From NCBI GenBank assembly GCA_015179125.1, contig WHVA01000130.1, positions 62,001 through 126,000 on the forward strand: a stretch of DNA of 64,000 nucleotides. The letters are read 5' to 3'. This document shows, in pieces, positions 42,518 through 53,706 of the stretch (position 1 is the stretch's first letter; each line of letters opens with the position of its first letter). A program made the position numbers and the translations under genes. This DNA comes from Gautieria morchelliformis (Eukaryota > Basidiomycota > Agaricomycetes > Gomphales > Gomphaceae). The notes beneath the pieces were generated by a model. The model was given only the letters and a program-made list of their open reading frames with translations, had not been told where the DNA came from and did no database searches.

Positions 42518-43115
42518 CCATCAATGTTTCAATGCCTGATGATGGCAATCTTCCTGGACTACATAGGTTGTTTCATCCATGTATATATGGACAACATTTC
42601 TATCTTCTTGCACTCAATTTAAGAGCAGGAGGAACACCTCCACATAGTCTTTGACACACTATGGAAAAGTCATCTCTTCTTAAGCAAGAAGAAAGTAGAC
42701 CTCTATTCAGAATGAATGGAGTGCCTTGGCCATATCATAGACACCCAAGGCATACGCATGGATGCAGACAAAATGCAGTGCATCCACGAGTGGAGGAGGT
42801 CCAGGACATTCAATGACATCCAACGCTTCCTGGGTCTTGTCCAATATCTGGCATATTATATGCCAGATGTAAGCACATATATGACCCCTTTACTGAGATA
42901 CACAATAACCAGCCATTTGAATGGACGTCCTTGCTTGACAAATACCCACAAAGCATAAGGCACTGGCCTGCAAGGCCCCCATCCTACAGCTGGTGGACCC
43001 ACCAAGCGATGACCCTATCTGGGTCTGCAGGGGGTGGGGGCTGGGAAGGAAAAGCTCGGTGTGGGGTAAAGCATCGACACTGGAAAGAGAAGAGGAAGTG
43101 CAGCGAGAATGCATA
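42518..43115 (+). pseudogene. Reverse transcriptase remnant of another Ty3/gypsy family
   Basis: The plus strand encodes 'MFQCLMMAIFLDYIGCFIHV' followed by YMDN at the catalytic position (normally Y-x-D-D, so the second Asp is Asn), 'LHIVFDTLWKSHLFLSKKKV', 'CLGHIIDTQGIRMDADKMQC' and 'IQRFLGLVQYLAYYMPDV'. Two frame breaks follow, then a connection-domain piece (about 42955-43020). It is an old fragment without LTRs. Confidence 0.75.
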
Positions 43116-43179
43116 GAATGTGAAACAGGACAGGGAAGTAACTGATCAAGAGGGTCCTGTGGGCAAGGATGAGGGGAGG

Positions 43180-44770
43180 TGTCATGATTCGTTTATTCTG
43201 CGAATCATCCCTCAGCACACAGCGAATGACCTCCTGAACCAGCGAACGGCTTCCCGAACCAGCGAATATCTTGCCAAAATATTCGTCGCCATACTGCTTT
43301 CGCATTCGCTATTTGCATCATTCCTGCCAGGACGCCAGGTGTTGGAGCCCTCATCCATCATAGAACCCATCATCTGTTACACTCCCACTCCATGACAGAC
43401 CCACATGCTCAGGATGCATTCGGATAGTGTCAGTTGCAGCCTCCGTGCAGGTTGGACTCAATGGGACTCATACCACTGCAGGGCAGGACGAATTAGCTTC
43501 GCTGAAGTTTTGACTACACAGTTGTCATGACCCATTCATTTCTTGTATCCAGCTATCCCTGTTTGCCCTTTCACCACCACTCTTCCATGTTCACTCGGCT
43601 TCGCTCCATTCACTCTTTGCTCCATTCACTATTCGCCACATTCGCCAAATGACCATTCGCTACTCGCATCATTCGCCAGTAGCCATGCCATCAAACACAA
43701 ACATCCTTTTCCTGGATTGATGGTTCATCACTGGTCCTATCATGAATTGCAAGGAGGTGCAGGCTGTCAGGACTCATTTATTTCTTGTACCCAGCTATCC
43801 CTGTTTTCCCTTTCACCACTCTTCCATGTTCACTCGTCTTCGCTCCATTCACTCCTTGCTCCATTCGCTATTCGCCACATTCGCCATATGACCATTCGCT
43901 ACTCGCATCATTTGCCAGCAGGCACGCCATCAAACACGGTCGACATCCTTTACCCGGATTGATGGTTCATCACTGGTCCCATCATCTTCTCAACTCAACC
44001 CCCTTTGGGTGTTCCTATGGCCAGAATGCATTCGCGGGGCATCCTACCCGTAGGTCATGTGGGATCAACCCAGCAGACGCAGACTCCATACAGGGTGGTG
44101 TATATGCAGGTCCCAAGGCATGTTTTCATACATAGGGGCTTTCTCCCTCTTTCCTCTCCGTCGTTTCATGTTCGCACCCCTCTTCCATTCTATTGTATGT
44201 CTATTTCATCTATTATGTATCCTGACCACGCACCCCTATCCAACCCTGACTCTAGACGGCCTCTTTCCTATTCGCTAGCACCATATGAGCATTCGGTATA
44301 AGTAGTCTACATTCGCATGTATATTCTCCAGTTTAATTATCATACGTCCATCTTGTGCAAACTCGACCTCGCTGTGACTATCGTCTTGAGCCTTCTCCTG
44401 TAGATTTCTATCTTCAACCAGAAGAGGACTTAGGCCTCACTGGTGAGTTCTCATACTTCATCTTCATTACCTTAGCCTTCGAGTTATTTTCTGTGCTGTT
44501 GGCAAAGGGCTCTGAAGGAGCACCTTCGCCGGCGAAGGGATTGTCACTACTTAGACAACCCTTCCGTGACACCTTGCACGTTACATCGTCAAGTGCCATG
44601 GGCTATTTCGCTATGACTGTAGATCAGGGCGAATTCCTTTCAAGTAACCCTCTTACTTTTTAACCCTTACCTCTTCGGTACTGTTCGCTGGGAGATTCAC
44701 TAGATCGCACACACTATTCGGGCATTCGCCACTAACATGCAATATTAACGCCCAAAATCCAATCTTGACA
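43180..44770 (+). repeat. LTR-C composite with three 5' units, flanked by GGAGG
   Basis: Starts of the TGTCATGA or TGTCAGGA type occur at 43180, 43523 and 43765 (the last two 242 bases apart); the end is AATCTTGACA at 44770. The outer flanks are both GGAGG (43175-43179 and 44771-44775), so one insertion with internal tandem copies is the simplest reading. TATAAGTAG is at 44297. TTCGC is very frequent (at least five in 43612-43680). Confidence 0.65.
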
Positions 44771-44835
44771 GGAGGACAGGTTTGACAGGAGCCCACTCGC
44801 CCTGCTGACATCCTAAGTGGAGCTATCCCCTTTCT

Positions 44836-45258
44836 TCACACATGCAGATCTGCCATGATCAGAGCTGCCACAAATTTGCATTTGTGAATGTGACCTTGTG
44901 CACAGGGAGAAGAACATGTGCCAGACTGGAAGGTGAAGCAAGTCTGCTTCATGTTCAAAGAAGTGCTGGATTGCGATAAGACTTTAGATGAAGCGAATTT
45001 GGGGTTCCCATAGAGATAAAGTGAACCAAGTTCTGCATCCATCGTCCTCCATCCTGAGTTATCTCCCTCCTGCATTTCAGCCAGGTGGTGGTTGTGGAAC
45101 ACGAAATGGTACTGGAGCACCAAAGACCACTCATATCTCATATAGATTTGATACAGGATGCATAAGTATTCTGAGCAACCAAACATGACTTGGTGGATGG
45201 CTAGCAAATTCACCATTGAGATGATAAAGAATTGGAGTGATTTGAAGTAAGTCACCAA
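44836..45258 (-). pseudogene. Fragment of an unknown coding sequence with a Cys-rich end
   Basis: An open minus-strand stretch of 140 codons: 'MRYEWSLVLQYHFVFHNHHL', then 'SGWRTMDAELGSLYLYGNPK', then a Cys/His-containing end ('FTFQSGTCSSPCAQGHIHKC'). The codon pattern looks like a decayed protein gene rather than chance. The end vaguely resembles the Cys/His tail of repetitive agaricomycete proteins; I make no firm call. Confidence 0.35.
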
Positions 45259-46259
45259 GGGATCATAAGGAGCACAGAAAGACGGCTAGTCTTTAGGGGA
45301 GGCATCCCTCTCTTGCTGGGTAAATTCTCCATTGTACTAAATTGCAAATGTCTTCGGTTTTGGCTTCTCCTTCATGGGGGTGTCCAGCTTGTAGAGATCA
45401 CCAGGTTGAAACCTATGTTGAGCAATAGCCAGCCGCAGCGCAGACTCAATGTGAGGGAAAGTTCAGTCAAGAGACATACCTGATGTTGGGTTAAGGGATA
45501 TGGGTGGCACAAAAGAAGTTCCTTGTAATGATGGGGGCACTGAGGAAGGGAGTGATGTTGGGAGGCAATAGAGAAGCAGATGGGTGCAGCAGTGACTAAG
45601 GCTGCTGCAGCAGCATTGGGGTCGACTGCTGTTGCAGCGTCAAGGATGGCAGGGACTGCTGTGGCATTGAGATGGCAGGGACAGCTGCTGAGGCACCTCC
45701 TATAAAAACAGATGAACATTTATAAGGAATAAATCATGACAAAATTATTATTATTTAATTAGATTTCCTTGATGTCTTAAATTTTTTTAACAAAAGGAAG
45801 AATTCTTCACCATTTGCCACAGTTTCAAATTATTACCAAATTTCCTCCTTTTTCACTATTTGTTGCTATGGATTATGGTAAACAAACAATGACTTGCACC
45901 TAGTCCCTGTTCAGAACTGCCATGAGTGGCAGGATATGTTGGCACCCCAGTTGCTGTTACAACCTCTGGCAGATCGAGCTAACACGTTGACAGGGAGCAA
46001 AGCAGGTAAAATGGCGGTGGCGACAAGGACTCATGAGTGTCGTAAAAGGATCGAGTGTGCATGGCGTCTCTGACAGTGACCCTGAGCACGCTGAATCGGA
46101 GGAATGGGAGGAGAAGGAGGCTTGAGTGACGTCGTCAGGGAGTCCTGTCCTTATATACATGGCCTCTGAGTTCCAAGTTGAAGCCTGGTCGGCCTATTAA
46201 GGTAGGAGAATAGCCTAAAGGGGAACGCGTCATCTCCGCCTGAAATCTAACCCTCCACA
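45259..46259. other. Non-coding interval upstream of DPB4
   Basis: I see no convincing gene. A Gln/Ala-type CAGCAG-rich stretch lies near 45590-45700, an AT-rich block at 45720-45870, and the last 150 bases before the ATG at 46260 presumably hold the DPB4 promoter. Confidence 0.5.
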
Positions 46260-47224
46260 ATGTCAGCACGTCCGTCAACACGCCAGCCAACCGGGGCAAG
46301 CCCAGAGGGCATCGACAGTTTCCAGCTCCCAAAAGCGCTCGTAACACGAATCGCAAAGTCTGTGGTGAGGCAGCGTTCATCCCACACTTCTAAACCGCAG
46401 CTCATTCGTCTTTTCGTCAGCTGCCACATGACGCTAAGCTACAGAAAGAAACAATTAGCACCCTCGCCAATGGCGCCACCGTCTTTATCAACTACTTAGG
46501 TATGCCTGGTTATGACGCCACGTGTCTGATAAATGACTGGTCCATGGTACAGCCGCGACGTGAGGTCTTGTAAGTTGCTCACTATCCCAGTGTCTAATGC
46601 AGCCAAATGCTCAGTGCGCAAGATGTTGCGTCTTCGCGCTCACGCAAGACTATCGCGGGCCAAGATATCCTCAAAGCGCTTGAACTCATTGAATTTGGCG
46701 ATCTGGTACCTATTTTGCAAGGCGAGCTGGAATGTACGTGGGGCTGTGTTTTCTCTTTCGTTCTCGTTCTCAACGGCGTCAAATTTCCAGCGTATCGTGG
46801 AATAGGAAAAGCTGACAAGGGGAAAGGAAAGGCTGCGGAGCTGAAGGGAAAGGGAAAGGAGAAGGACCCTTCGTCTGTTGTATCGGGCACACTCAAAGCC
46901 GTTGCACTTGCTTCCGAAAGCAGTCGCAAAGACGTGGAGCCCGAGCCTGGATTTTCGGAGAATGATGAAGGACGAGAGGAAGGTGGTTTGGACGTAGACG
47001 CGTACGCACGGGACGAGGAGGAAGAGCACGAAGAAGAGGGGGAGGTGGAAGAGGGGGAGGGGGAGGGGGAGGAGGAGGAGGAGGAGGAGGAGGATGATAT
47101 AGAGGCTGACGAAGCTGACGTTGCAGGTAACCCAGAAGAGGTCGTTGACATGGTAGCGGTCGAAGAGGCGGAACTCCAGAAGGATCAACGAGGCTTGGAA
47201 GACATCAATAACGGGGAGGACTAA
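46260..47224 (+). CDS. DPB4: Histone-fold DNA polymerase epsilon subunit Dpb4 (POLE3-like)
   Basis: Proposed exons: 46260-46364, 46421-46521, 46615-46733, 46791-47224 (about 252 residues). Intron 1 (GTGAGG..GTCAG) and intron 3 (GTACGT..TTCCAG) are clear; the intron 2 borders are my best frame-consistent guess. The histone fold covers residues about 20-110: 'DSFQLPKALVTRIAKS', 'LQKETISTLANGATVFINY', 'KTIAGQDILKALELIEF'. The C-terminal half is a Lys/Gly linker ('KADKGKGKAAELKGKGK') and a long Asp/Glu run, as is usual for fungal Dpb4. In yeast and animals this subunit pairs with Dpb3/CHRAC and serves both polymerase epsilon and chromatin remodelling in the nucleus. tRNA-Leu follows about 210 bases downstream on the other strand. 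Confidence 0.85.
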
Positions 47225-47427
47225 CGCTTCACCGTAAGGTTGCTGATAGTCATGCTCCACGTACGCATATCATTACATTGCAGGATTCCGTTTTTCTTTG
47301 AATACCAATGCTGTATATAGGATATACAATTTCGATGTGTCTTTACTTACCAAACGCAGGTAACGATATACAGTAAGCATTCTGCGATAAGTAATTACAA
47401 AATGTATGAAAAGTCAAATCGATGAGG

Positions 47428-47432
47428 AAAAA
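47428..47432 (-). terminator. RNA polymerase III terminator of tRNA-Leu
   Basis: Five T on the minus strand directly after the discriminator base of the tRNA. Confidence 0.75.
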
Positions 47433-47523
47433 TGATGAGAGTGGGATTCGAACCCACGCCCCCGAAGAGATCAGATTACGGTAGCCTTAGTCTGACGCCT
47501 TAGACCAACTCGGCCATCTCACC
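47433..47523 (-). tRNA. tRNA-Leu, anticodon AAG, with a short intron
   Basis: Minus strand 5' GGTGAGATGGCCGAGTTGG. Acceptor GGTGAGA pairs with TCTCATC (one G-U). The D arm is GCC..GGC; the anticodon stem is TCAGA/TCTGA with loop CTAAGG; the long class II variable arm CTCTTCGGGGG fits leucine; the T arm is GTGGG TTCGAAT CCCAC. Between loop and 3' stem there are about eight extra bases (CTACCGTA), read as an intron. CCA is not encoded. A poly-T stop (TTTTT, 47428-47432) follows. Confidence 0.93.
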
Positions 47524-48737
47524 TACAAGAAACTTGAGGATCTGATTTATTCATGAGAGGGTACGTCATAGACTGCCGAGAGTTTCGGTAGCCGACTCTG
47601 CGTGGTGAATATTTTATATACAAGAAGCTCATTAGAGATTATATGTTGGCTGATATATATCAAGTCCTATAATAATAATTATTGCCCTATAATTTAAGTG
47701 CTCAAAATACTAACTTTCCAAAAGTGGCAGCCAATTAGTCGGAACATGTGACCTGGCACATGTTCTGATGCAATCTCTCCTTTGTGCCCATCAACACCTC
47801 CAAGAAATGTCTGCTGCTGGCAACCCTCATTCCCTACATTTGTTTTGGAACCCTTCAAGACTTTGGTGTTATCGCTAATGCCTCAATCTATCAGAACGTG
47901 TCGTTTACGAGACTTCAAGAATATCAAACAGCACAACTCTGGAAATAATTTAATATTTGTACCTTGGTTGTAATCCGCATAAAAACTAGTCCAAGTTAAT
48001 ACAGATGGAAGGCAATGCATTTCTTAGTAGCACTGAATAATAAACTAAAAGACTGTAGGTTCAAGGACACTATCGGGGTCCAAGCGTATTCCAAAGTATG
48101 AAGGAATGTACTTAGCAGGCGAGTTTATAAATGGACTGCCCTGATAATCTACCAGCACACTGCAATAAAACGAGTGACAAGTTTTGTGGAAGTGACTTGT
48201 GAAAGTCTCCAATCAGGAAAATCAACTGATCAGATCATCTTGGGTATTGGAGTGCAATGGCAAGACTATCAATTGACAGGCTCACTCTGTAGAATTACAC
48301 CCAGAGGAATAGTCCAAGTGGCTAAGCAGTAAAGTAACTACTTAACAAGGAATTAGACACTAAAGTAAGTGAATAACCCTAGCTGGGATTAGCAGCTTAG
48401 TAAGATGCAAGTCACATGAGGTCACATGGATAAAAGATGTTAGAATAGAGGCCGGCGTCGCCGGCGAGGCCCTTGTCGAAGTCCTTAGGGTGGTGGTCTT
48501 TATTTATTAAAGTGAGTGCACGTTGTACTTACACAGTCATTTATCAGGAATGTGTTAGGTAAAGTAGCAGTAATCGTCATGGGATTTTTACTGAATGTTC
48601 CAAACAATACTTTCCTTCCTCTTTAATCACAGTCTCTAATCATATAGAGTAGCACTCAAATGCTCCAGAGGTCACTATTCCAATTCTGTACTATGTCATC
48701 CACACACAGAATCCAATAGGTCCCTAGAAATAGGTGC
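47524..48737. other. Non-coding interval with small palindromes
   Basis: No gene is supported. A 9-bp perfect inverted repeat (GAACATGTG, 6-base gap, CACATGTTC) lies near 47741-47766. A GC-rich hairpin GGCCGGCGTCGCCGGCGAGGCC is at 48450-48471, within otherwise AT-rich DNA, and resembles two further copies at 49449 and 49627. Confidence 0.5.
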
Positions 48738-49270
48738 TGTTACAATACGATCCGTCGTAAGGTTGACCGAGGTCACGGGGCGAGGTTTGGATGGGGAAGT
48801 CGGAGAGGGACTTGGCTTCAGCTTATGTGCTGCGCCAACCCTACGCACGAGTCCCAACTTCGGAGGCAAACGAATAAGAGGCGAGGTTTGGCTTTAAGAG
48901 GCGAGGCTTAGAAACTAGCTAAGGATCGAAGGGATACGATAGTTGATTTTCAGACTGAGGAGTAGGAATGCATACAGGGGGGTTTATATACGAGCGAGGG
49001 TACGAGTCAGGGGCGAACAAATTAGTGGAGGTGAGGGCGAGGTCGGGAGGCCGAGGTCAGGGCGAGGTAATATACGAATGATGCGTGATGGAGCGGAATC
49101 AGTAACTAAGGGGATATGGGCATGGGATCAAGGTCGGATATGAGCTCAAGCTTGGGCTCGGGCTCGGGCGCGGATAAGGATCATGTGTACTCGGGCAAGA
49201 AATATCACAAGGCTCGGGCTCAGAAGAAGGTTTTACCGGTAAGTAACCGGCCAAAGGCCGGGTCCTTACA
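48738..49270 (-). repeat. Solo LTR of gypsy IV (533 bp) with target duplication GGTGC
   Basis: It begins TGTTACAATACG and ends GGTCCTTACA. It is flanked by perfect 5-bp repeats GGTGC (48733-48737 and 49271-49275). It matches 21136-21684 with a deletion of about 25 bases near the start. It is rich in CGAGG and GGCTCGGGC. Confidence 0.92.
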
Positions 49271-49344
49271 GGTGCCCCGTTCCATATGTTGAGAGCACCA
49301 CCATCCAATCCCTAGTTTATCCATAGTCTTCTCAAACTAATCTG

Positions 49345-49710
49345 TTGAAAACAATTCTGACTACCTCAGTAACCTGAAAGGAGGTTTGGATTCAAAAGCA
49401 GCCTCTTCAATTTTCGTCTTGTCAAAGGTATTAACGGAGAAGCTACCGACCAAGGCCGGCGCGGCCCTTGGTCGAGGATGTCGGAATAGATTGCTTTATT
49501 TTGAGAGACTTTGTTGGATCTGTTGAAATCAATTCCAACTATCTCAGTAAACTAAAAGGAGGTTTGGATTCAAAAGCAACCTCTTCATTTTTCCTCTTGT
49601 CAAAGGTATTAATGGAGGAGCAACTGACCAAGGGCCGTGCCGGCTTTGCCGGTGCGGCCCTTGGTCGACGACGACGGAATAAATTGCTTTATTTTGAGAT
49701 ACTTTGTCGT
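49345..49710. repeat. Two tandem units (about 175 and 190 bp) each with a GC-rich hairpin
   Basis: Unit 1 (about 49345-49520) and unit 2 (about 49521-49710) share CAATTC..ACTA..CTCAGTAA, GGAGGTTTGGATTCAAAAGC, CTTGTCAAAGGTATTAA and ATTGCTTTATTTTGAGA. Each holds a palindrome: ACCAAGGCCGGCGCGGCCCTTGGT (49449-49472), and ACCAAGGGCCGTGCCGG facing CCGGTGCGGCCCTTGGT (49627-49665). No protein coding is evident. Confidence 0.75.
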
Positions 49711-51059
49711 ATTTTAAAATACTCGTACAGTACAGCGGGAGATCTGCATCCTATGCGGCGGTGGCTGTCACAGCGGGACCAAGCTCAGGGTCTGCAACTG
49801 TGCATTACAGTAGTTGCAGAACAGCCCAGGAGCTCAAGATCGGCGTCGACGGAGCTCCCTAGATCAAGCATGCTCGCTTCGATGGAATACTCTCCCGTGT
49901 GGACTCACCTCATGCTACGCTCATGGGTGTTAGAGCACTGGTAGCGCACGAAAATAAAAGACCTACGGTGAAAGCGGAAGAAGTGAACAGGCCTCAAAAA
50001 TGCTCAACAATATGTACGTAGTACAAAATAGTCGCCCGGACGACTTTCATTGAAAGCTGTTGCCCGTTGCCGACACAGCACGTGTTGTAGAAAAATAGAA
50101 AAAGCGTTTAATGTGGCCGTACCGAAGACGCCCCTGCGTTGCTACCCTAGGACACAACGTCACCGCGAGAACAGTAGAACAGAGTACGTGTACCGAATAG
50201 AGGTCAAGATAAGATAGACGCCTTAAACCGGGTCCAAAGTTGACTAATCTGCTTACAATTTCGCGAAGAAATACCTTTTTCGGCAAGAAAAGGATTACGA
50301 AATACGTCGATATATCTTTATACAGCGCTGAAAACTCCCATCCACGACAACAAATACAAAGAACCGGGAAGCCGGATCTATATCTCCCGGGGTTAGAAGC
50401 CCTTGTCTTCGACAAGGGAATTGCTAGAATGATGATTCAAGGGGGTCAGAATGGCCTCCTTTTATATTGTAAAACACACAGGATTATGTAAAATGGGGTT
50501 CTTCTACAGGATGATAATCATAATGGTCATGTGATACAGCATATATGAGTATATAATATACATTATAAGAGTATTAATAACAACATATAGGAATATATAG
50601 TAGTATTTATAAGGAGAATAATAGATGTTATTAGATGATTCTGTATATATTTAAACATCTTGAAGATATATATACATATGAGAGAGTATTAGACTACAAG
50701 ATAGAGTAACAGATACTTGGACAGACACTTGTAACAGATATGAGTAGGAGTAGGAGTATTAGTATGAATAGTTATAATGATGTGGTGTATATTAAAAGTG
50801 GGTAGAAAAAATAAGAAGAGGCGTTCTCATCGGCGAAGCCGCCACTCGGGGAGGGACAAAAGTAAATTTATTTATATCCCAACAATAAGATTGGCATGTA
50901 CTTTCATCCTCTTCTTTTCTATAATCTGAGAATAAAATGGGTGAAGCTACAGGTAATGAAAAGTTGTGAGCATCCGCCACAGTGTAAGACACTAAAAGGC
51001 GGCCAGTCTGCCGATGGCGCCAAATTGCACCACAGGTCCCCAAATTTAAACTTTAGAAG
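49711..51059. other. Non-coding interval, AT-rich in its second half
   Basis: No gene is supported. An open minus-strand stretch at 50047-50415 has no recognisable features. From about 50470 to 50800 the DNA is very AT-rich with many TATA and ATAGTA words, which looks like decayed repeat or low-complexity sequence. Confidence 0.45.
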
Positions 51060-51768
51060 GAAACTGGGCACCAGTGGTGCTTAAGTCCTCCTCTAGTCGA
51101 AGATAGAAATCTATAGGAGAGGGCTCAAGATGATGGTCACAGTGAGGTCAAGTTTTGTACAAGATAGACATATGATAATTGAACTGGGGAATATACAGGC
51201 GAATATAAGCTACTTATTTCGAATGCTCGTATGATACCAGTGAATAGGAAAGAGGCCACCATGAGTCAAGGTTGGATAGGGGTGTGCAGTCAGGATACAG
51301 AATAGATGAAACACATATACAACAGAATGAAAGAGGAGTGCAGACATGAAACAACGGAGAGGAAGGAGAGCAAAGGTGCCTATGTACGAAAACATGCCTT
51401 GAGACCTGCATACATGTTACCCTGCATGGACTCTTCGTCTGCTGGGTTGATCCCACACGATCTATGGGTAGGACACCCTGTGAATGCATTCCGGCCATAG
51501 GCACGCCCAAATGGGGTTGAGTCAAGAAGGTGATGGGGCCAGTGATGAACCATCATGCTGGGTAAAGGGTGCCAATCGTGTTTGATGGTGTGCCTACTGG
51601 AGAATGATGCGAGTAGCGAATAGTCATTCGGCGAATGTGGTAAAGGGGGAATGGAGCGAACATAGAGGAGGTGTGGTCGAAGGGAAGGGTGAAGCCAAGC
51701 GAACATGGAGAAGAAGTGGGGAAAGGACACAGAGATAGCTGGGTACAGGAAATAAACCAGTCATGACA
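51060..51768 (-). repeat. Truncated LTR-C copy
   Basis: It matches LTR-C from the middle (CGAAGATAGAAATCT) to the TCATGACA end at 51768. It lies directly before a transposase exon, in a gap that reads as the acceptor half of an intron (TTCTTTACAG at 51795-51804), so it probably cut the upstream exon of that gene. Confidence 0.72.
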
Positions 51769-51788
51769 AAGTGTTTCTCAATATATAA

Positions 51789-52560
51789 TTGGTAAATTCT
51801 TTACAGGAAATTTCCTCTAAGCAAAACCAGAAAAAACCTCTCAAAAAAAACCAGCCTACATATAGCGGTGCTGGTAGATCTTCTTTTTTTGCAAAACAAA
51901 AGGTCCTTCGAAAGGTTGCAGAGGGCAGCGCAAAAATTGACTCCTTTTTTGGCATGCAAGGGGAGACCCATGCACCCAGTCCCGAATCAGAAGCGGTACC
52001 TGGCACCGCAGCTCATCCTTTGTTGATTGAAGAGGACGAGAAACTCACAACTGAAAATAATTCACCAGCTTCCGAATACTCAGCCCCAGGACCCCTGCGG
52101 TCAATTTTGGAACCGGAATTTGAAGAGTCAGGCCCATGTGCTGCCCCACAGCCGACTGCAGATCTGACTTGCAGTGATGTTGCGACATGGCTGAATCCCA
52201 CTGCCGATGAGGAAGATGACTCGAGAGTTGTCTCAATGATTGACAGAGTGAGGAGACTCATTGCAGAGGGTAAGAAATTTAGAAGTTTTTCAGCACTAAT
52301 GCATCTCCAAGCAAGAAAGCAGTTTATTGAACTCCAAGAGAGGTTCAAAGTTCATCCGAAGATCAGGAATCCAATTATGCGTGCCAGTTACATGGTGGCA
52401 GTCTCAATTGGAAAGTGGCTGTGCTTTGCGCGCAAGATTTGTAAAATAAAATGGCAAAAAAAAAATAAGAAGAAAATTGAGGAATATTGGAACAGTCAAT
52501 TCCCCATAATAGCCACGTATATTTGCTACTATCAGTGGGGAAAAACAGGGTTTTAAAGCA
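51789..52560 (+). pseudogene. N-terminal fragment of a DDE transposase-like protein
   Basis: The first exon is lost; the open frame behind the acceptor at 51804 encodes 'RKVAEGSAKIDSFF', an acidic Ser/Pro region, then a helical segment 'FSALMHLQARKQFIELQERF' and 'MVAVSIGKWLCFARKICK'. I recall this arrangement (a short SxKxxxFF start and a helix-turn-helix-like 'G-K-W-x-x-x-A-R-x-I' segment) before the DDE domain of transposase-like proteins common in agaricomycetes. The catalytic domain is absent and the reading ends at 52556. Confidence 0.5.
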
Positions 52561-52739
52561 ATTTTAATCCTTTTTTTTCGTGAGGTTTTCATCAGCAAGG
52601 GTTCCCACACAACATTCTCAACGTCCAACAAACTCTCACCTTGCTCCCTGAGGAGCAAGCTTCAAGGTTAAGGTCAATTGGTACAGCACACACACTGTCT
52701 CTTGGGGATCACCCCTTCAAACCGCAACCAGAGATAGGG

Positions 52740-53110
52740 GGACATCAGATCACAGAGGACTAATTGGAGGGGCTGAGTGAGGCAGAGTATGTCTGGAGGT
52801 TTAGATGAGTTCCTTGGCCCTTGATGTTTGTGGACTTACCAGCTGATGCACATCATGTTTTCATTGCAGGAGCTCTCTCATCTCAGCAACTTGCTAGAGC
52901 TCCCAGGACCGTTGATCACCAGATATGGGTACCACGCAACAGCTCTCAAGTCCGTGGCACTTCTCTATCCATGGCTCTGGTGTCCTTAGGATCTCTGGTC
53001 GCTGGCAACCAAGTAGGCACAGCCGCAGCCAGCCATTTCTCAGATTGTGAATGAGACAGCCAGTTTCATCAATTCACGGTGGGGCCACCTGTTGGAGTGG
53101 GATCACAATT
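52740..53110 (+). pseudogene. Decayed copy of the Harbinger-type transposase N-terminus
   Basis: 'SEAEYVWRFR' (52775-52807) is followed by an intron-like gap ending ATTGCAG (52869), then 'ELSHLSNLLELPGPLITRYG' and 'AISQIVNETASFINSRWGHL'. The same order and intron position occur at 40200-40489 and 41527, where 'QITNETA' and 'FINAWWGFLLDWD' are the counterparts. At least two stops are present, and the DDE region does not follow. Confidence 0.65.
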
Positions 53111-53706
53111 TCTGGCCAGGATCTGAGGATGTACATAACCAACAGCAGTAGCAGCATCCAGGCTGGCACAGTTACTGGAAAACAAACCAAGCATGGCACA
53201 TATGATACATGAGATTATAACAAAGGAGCAGAAACAAGCTGTACAAAGCACATATAAAGCGGAACTTGTCGAGAATCAATGAGCCAGGTGTGGGAATAGG
53301 TGGCCCGAGTCGATGTCAGGGCCACGGGATGTGCGGCAGTGATTATTTTGGATGGGGGCGTGACTATCATCTTGTTAGCCACCATCACAATGTTTTTCGC
53401 CTGTCCAGTGAGTTGAGCCACCGTGTCCGGCACAGGTCTGCTGTTGGACAACGGGTGAGGGGACGGCATGGCTCAAGGGAGTCTGAACATGTGAGTTGGA
53501 CTGTCCTTGGTTCGGTCTCCAGGGTGTTTGCCCAGACAAACTAGGCTGCACACCGTTGCCATACCGGCTGTACGGTGCCATGTTACAGCCATGACACCCA
53601 TACCGTCAAGGTCTTGGTGTGCTGTGCTGACAGTACGGTAATGGTACAGCTTGATACTGTATTATACCGTATTTATATGGCCGTGTATGGTATGTATGTC
53701 CATAGT
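53111..53706. other. Non-coding interval with TACGGT/ACCGTA words
   Basis: No gene is supported. Repeated ACCGTA and TACGGT words occur at about 53565-53690, which may mark the edge of a small DNA transposon. I could not find its ends. Confidence 0.35.

Noticed and set aside
46594..47260. Two long minus-strand open frames (Ser-rich and Leu/Pro-rich) opposite DPB4
   Set aside because: They arise from the Asp/Glu- and Lys/Gly-rich repeats of DPB4 read backwards; the plus strand has the histone fold and matching introns.
50047..50415. 122-codon minus-strand open frame
   Set aside because: No motif, no partner exons and no support from repeat copies; likely chance.
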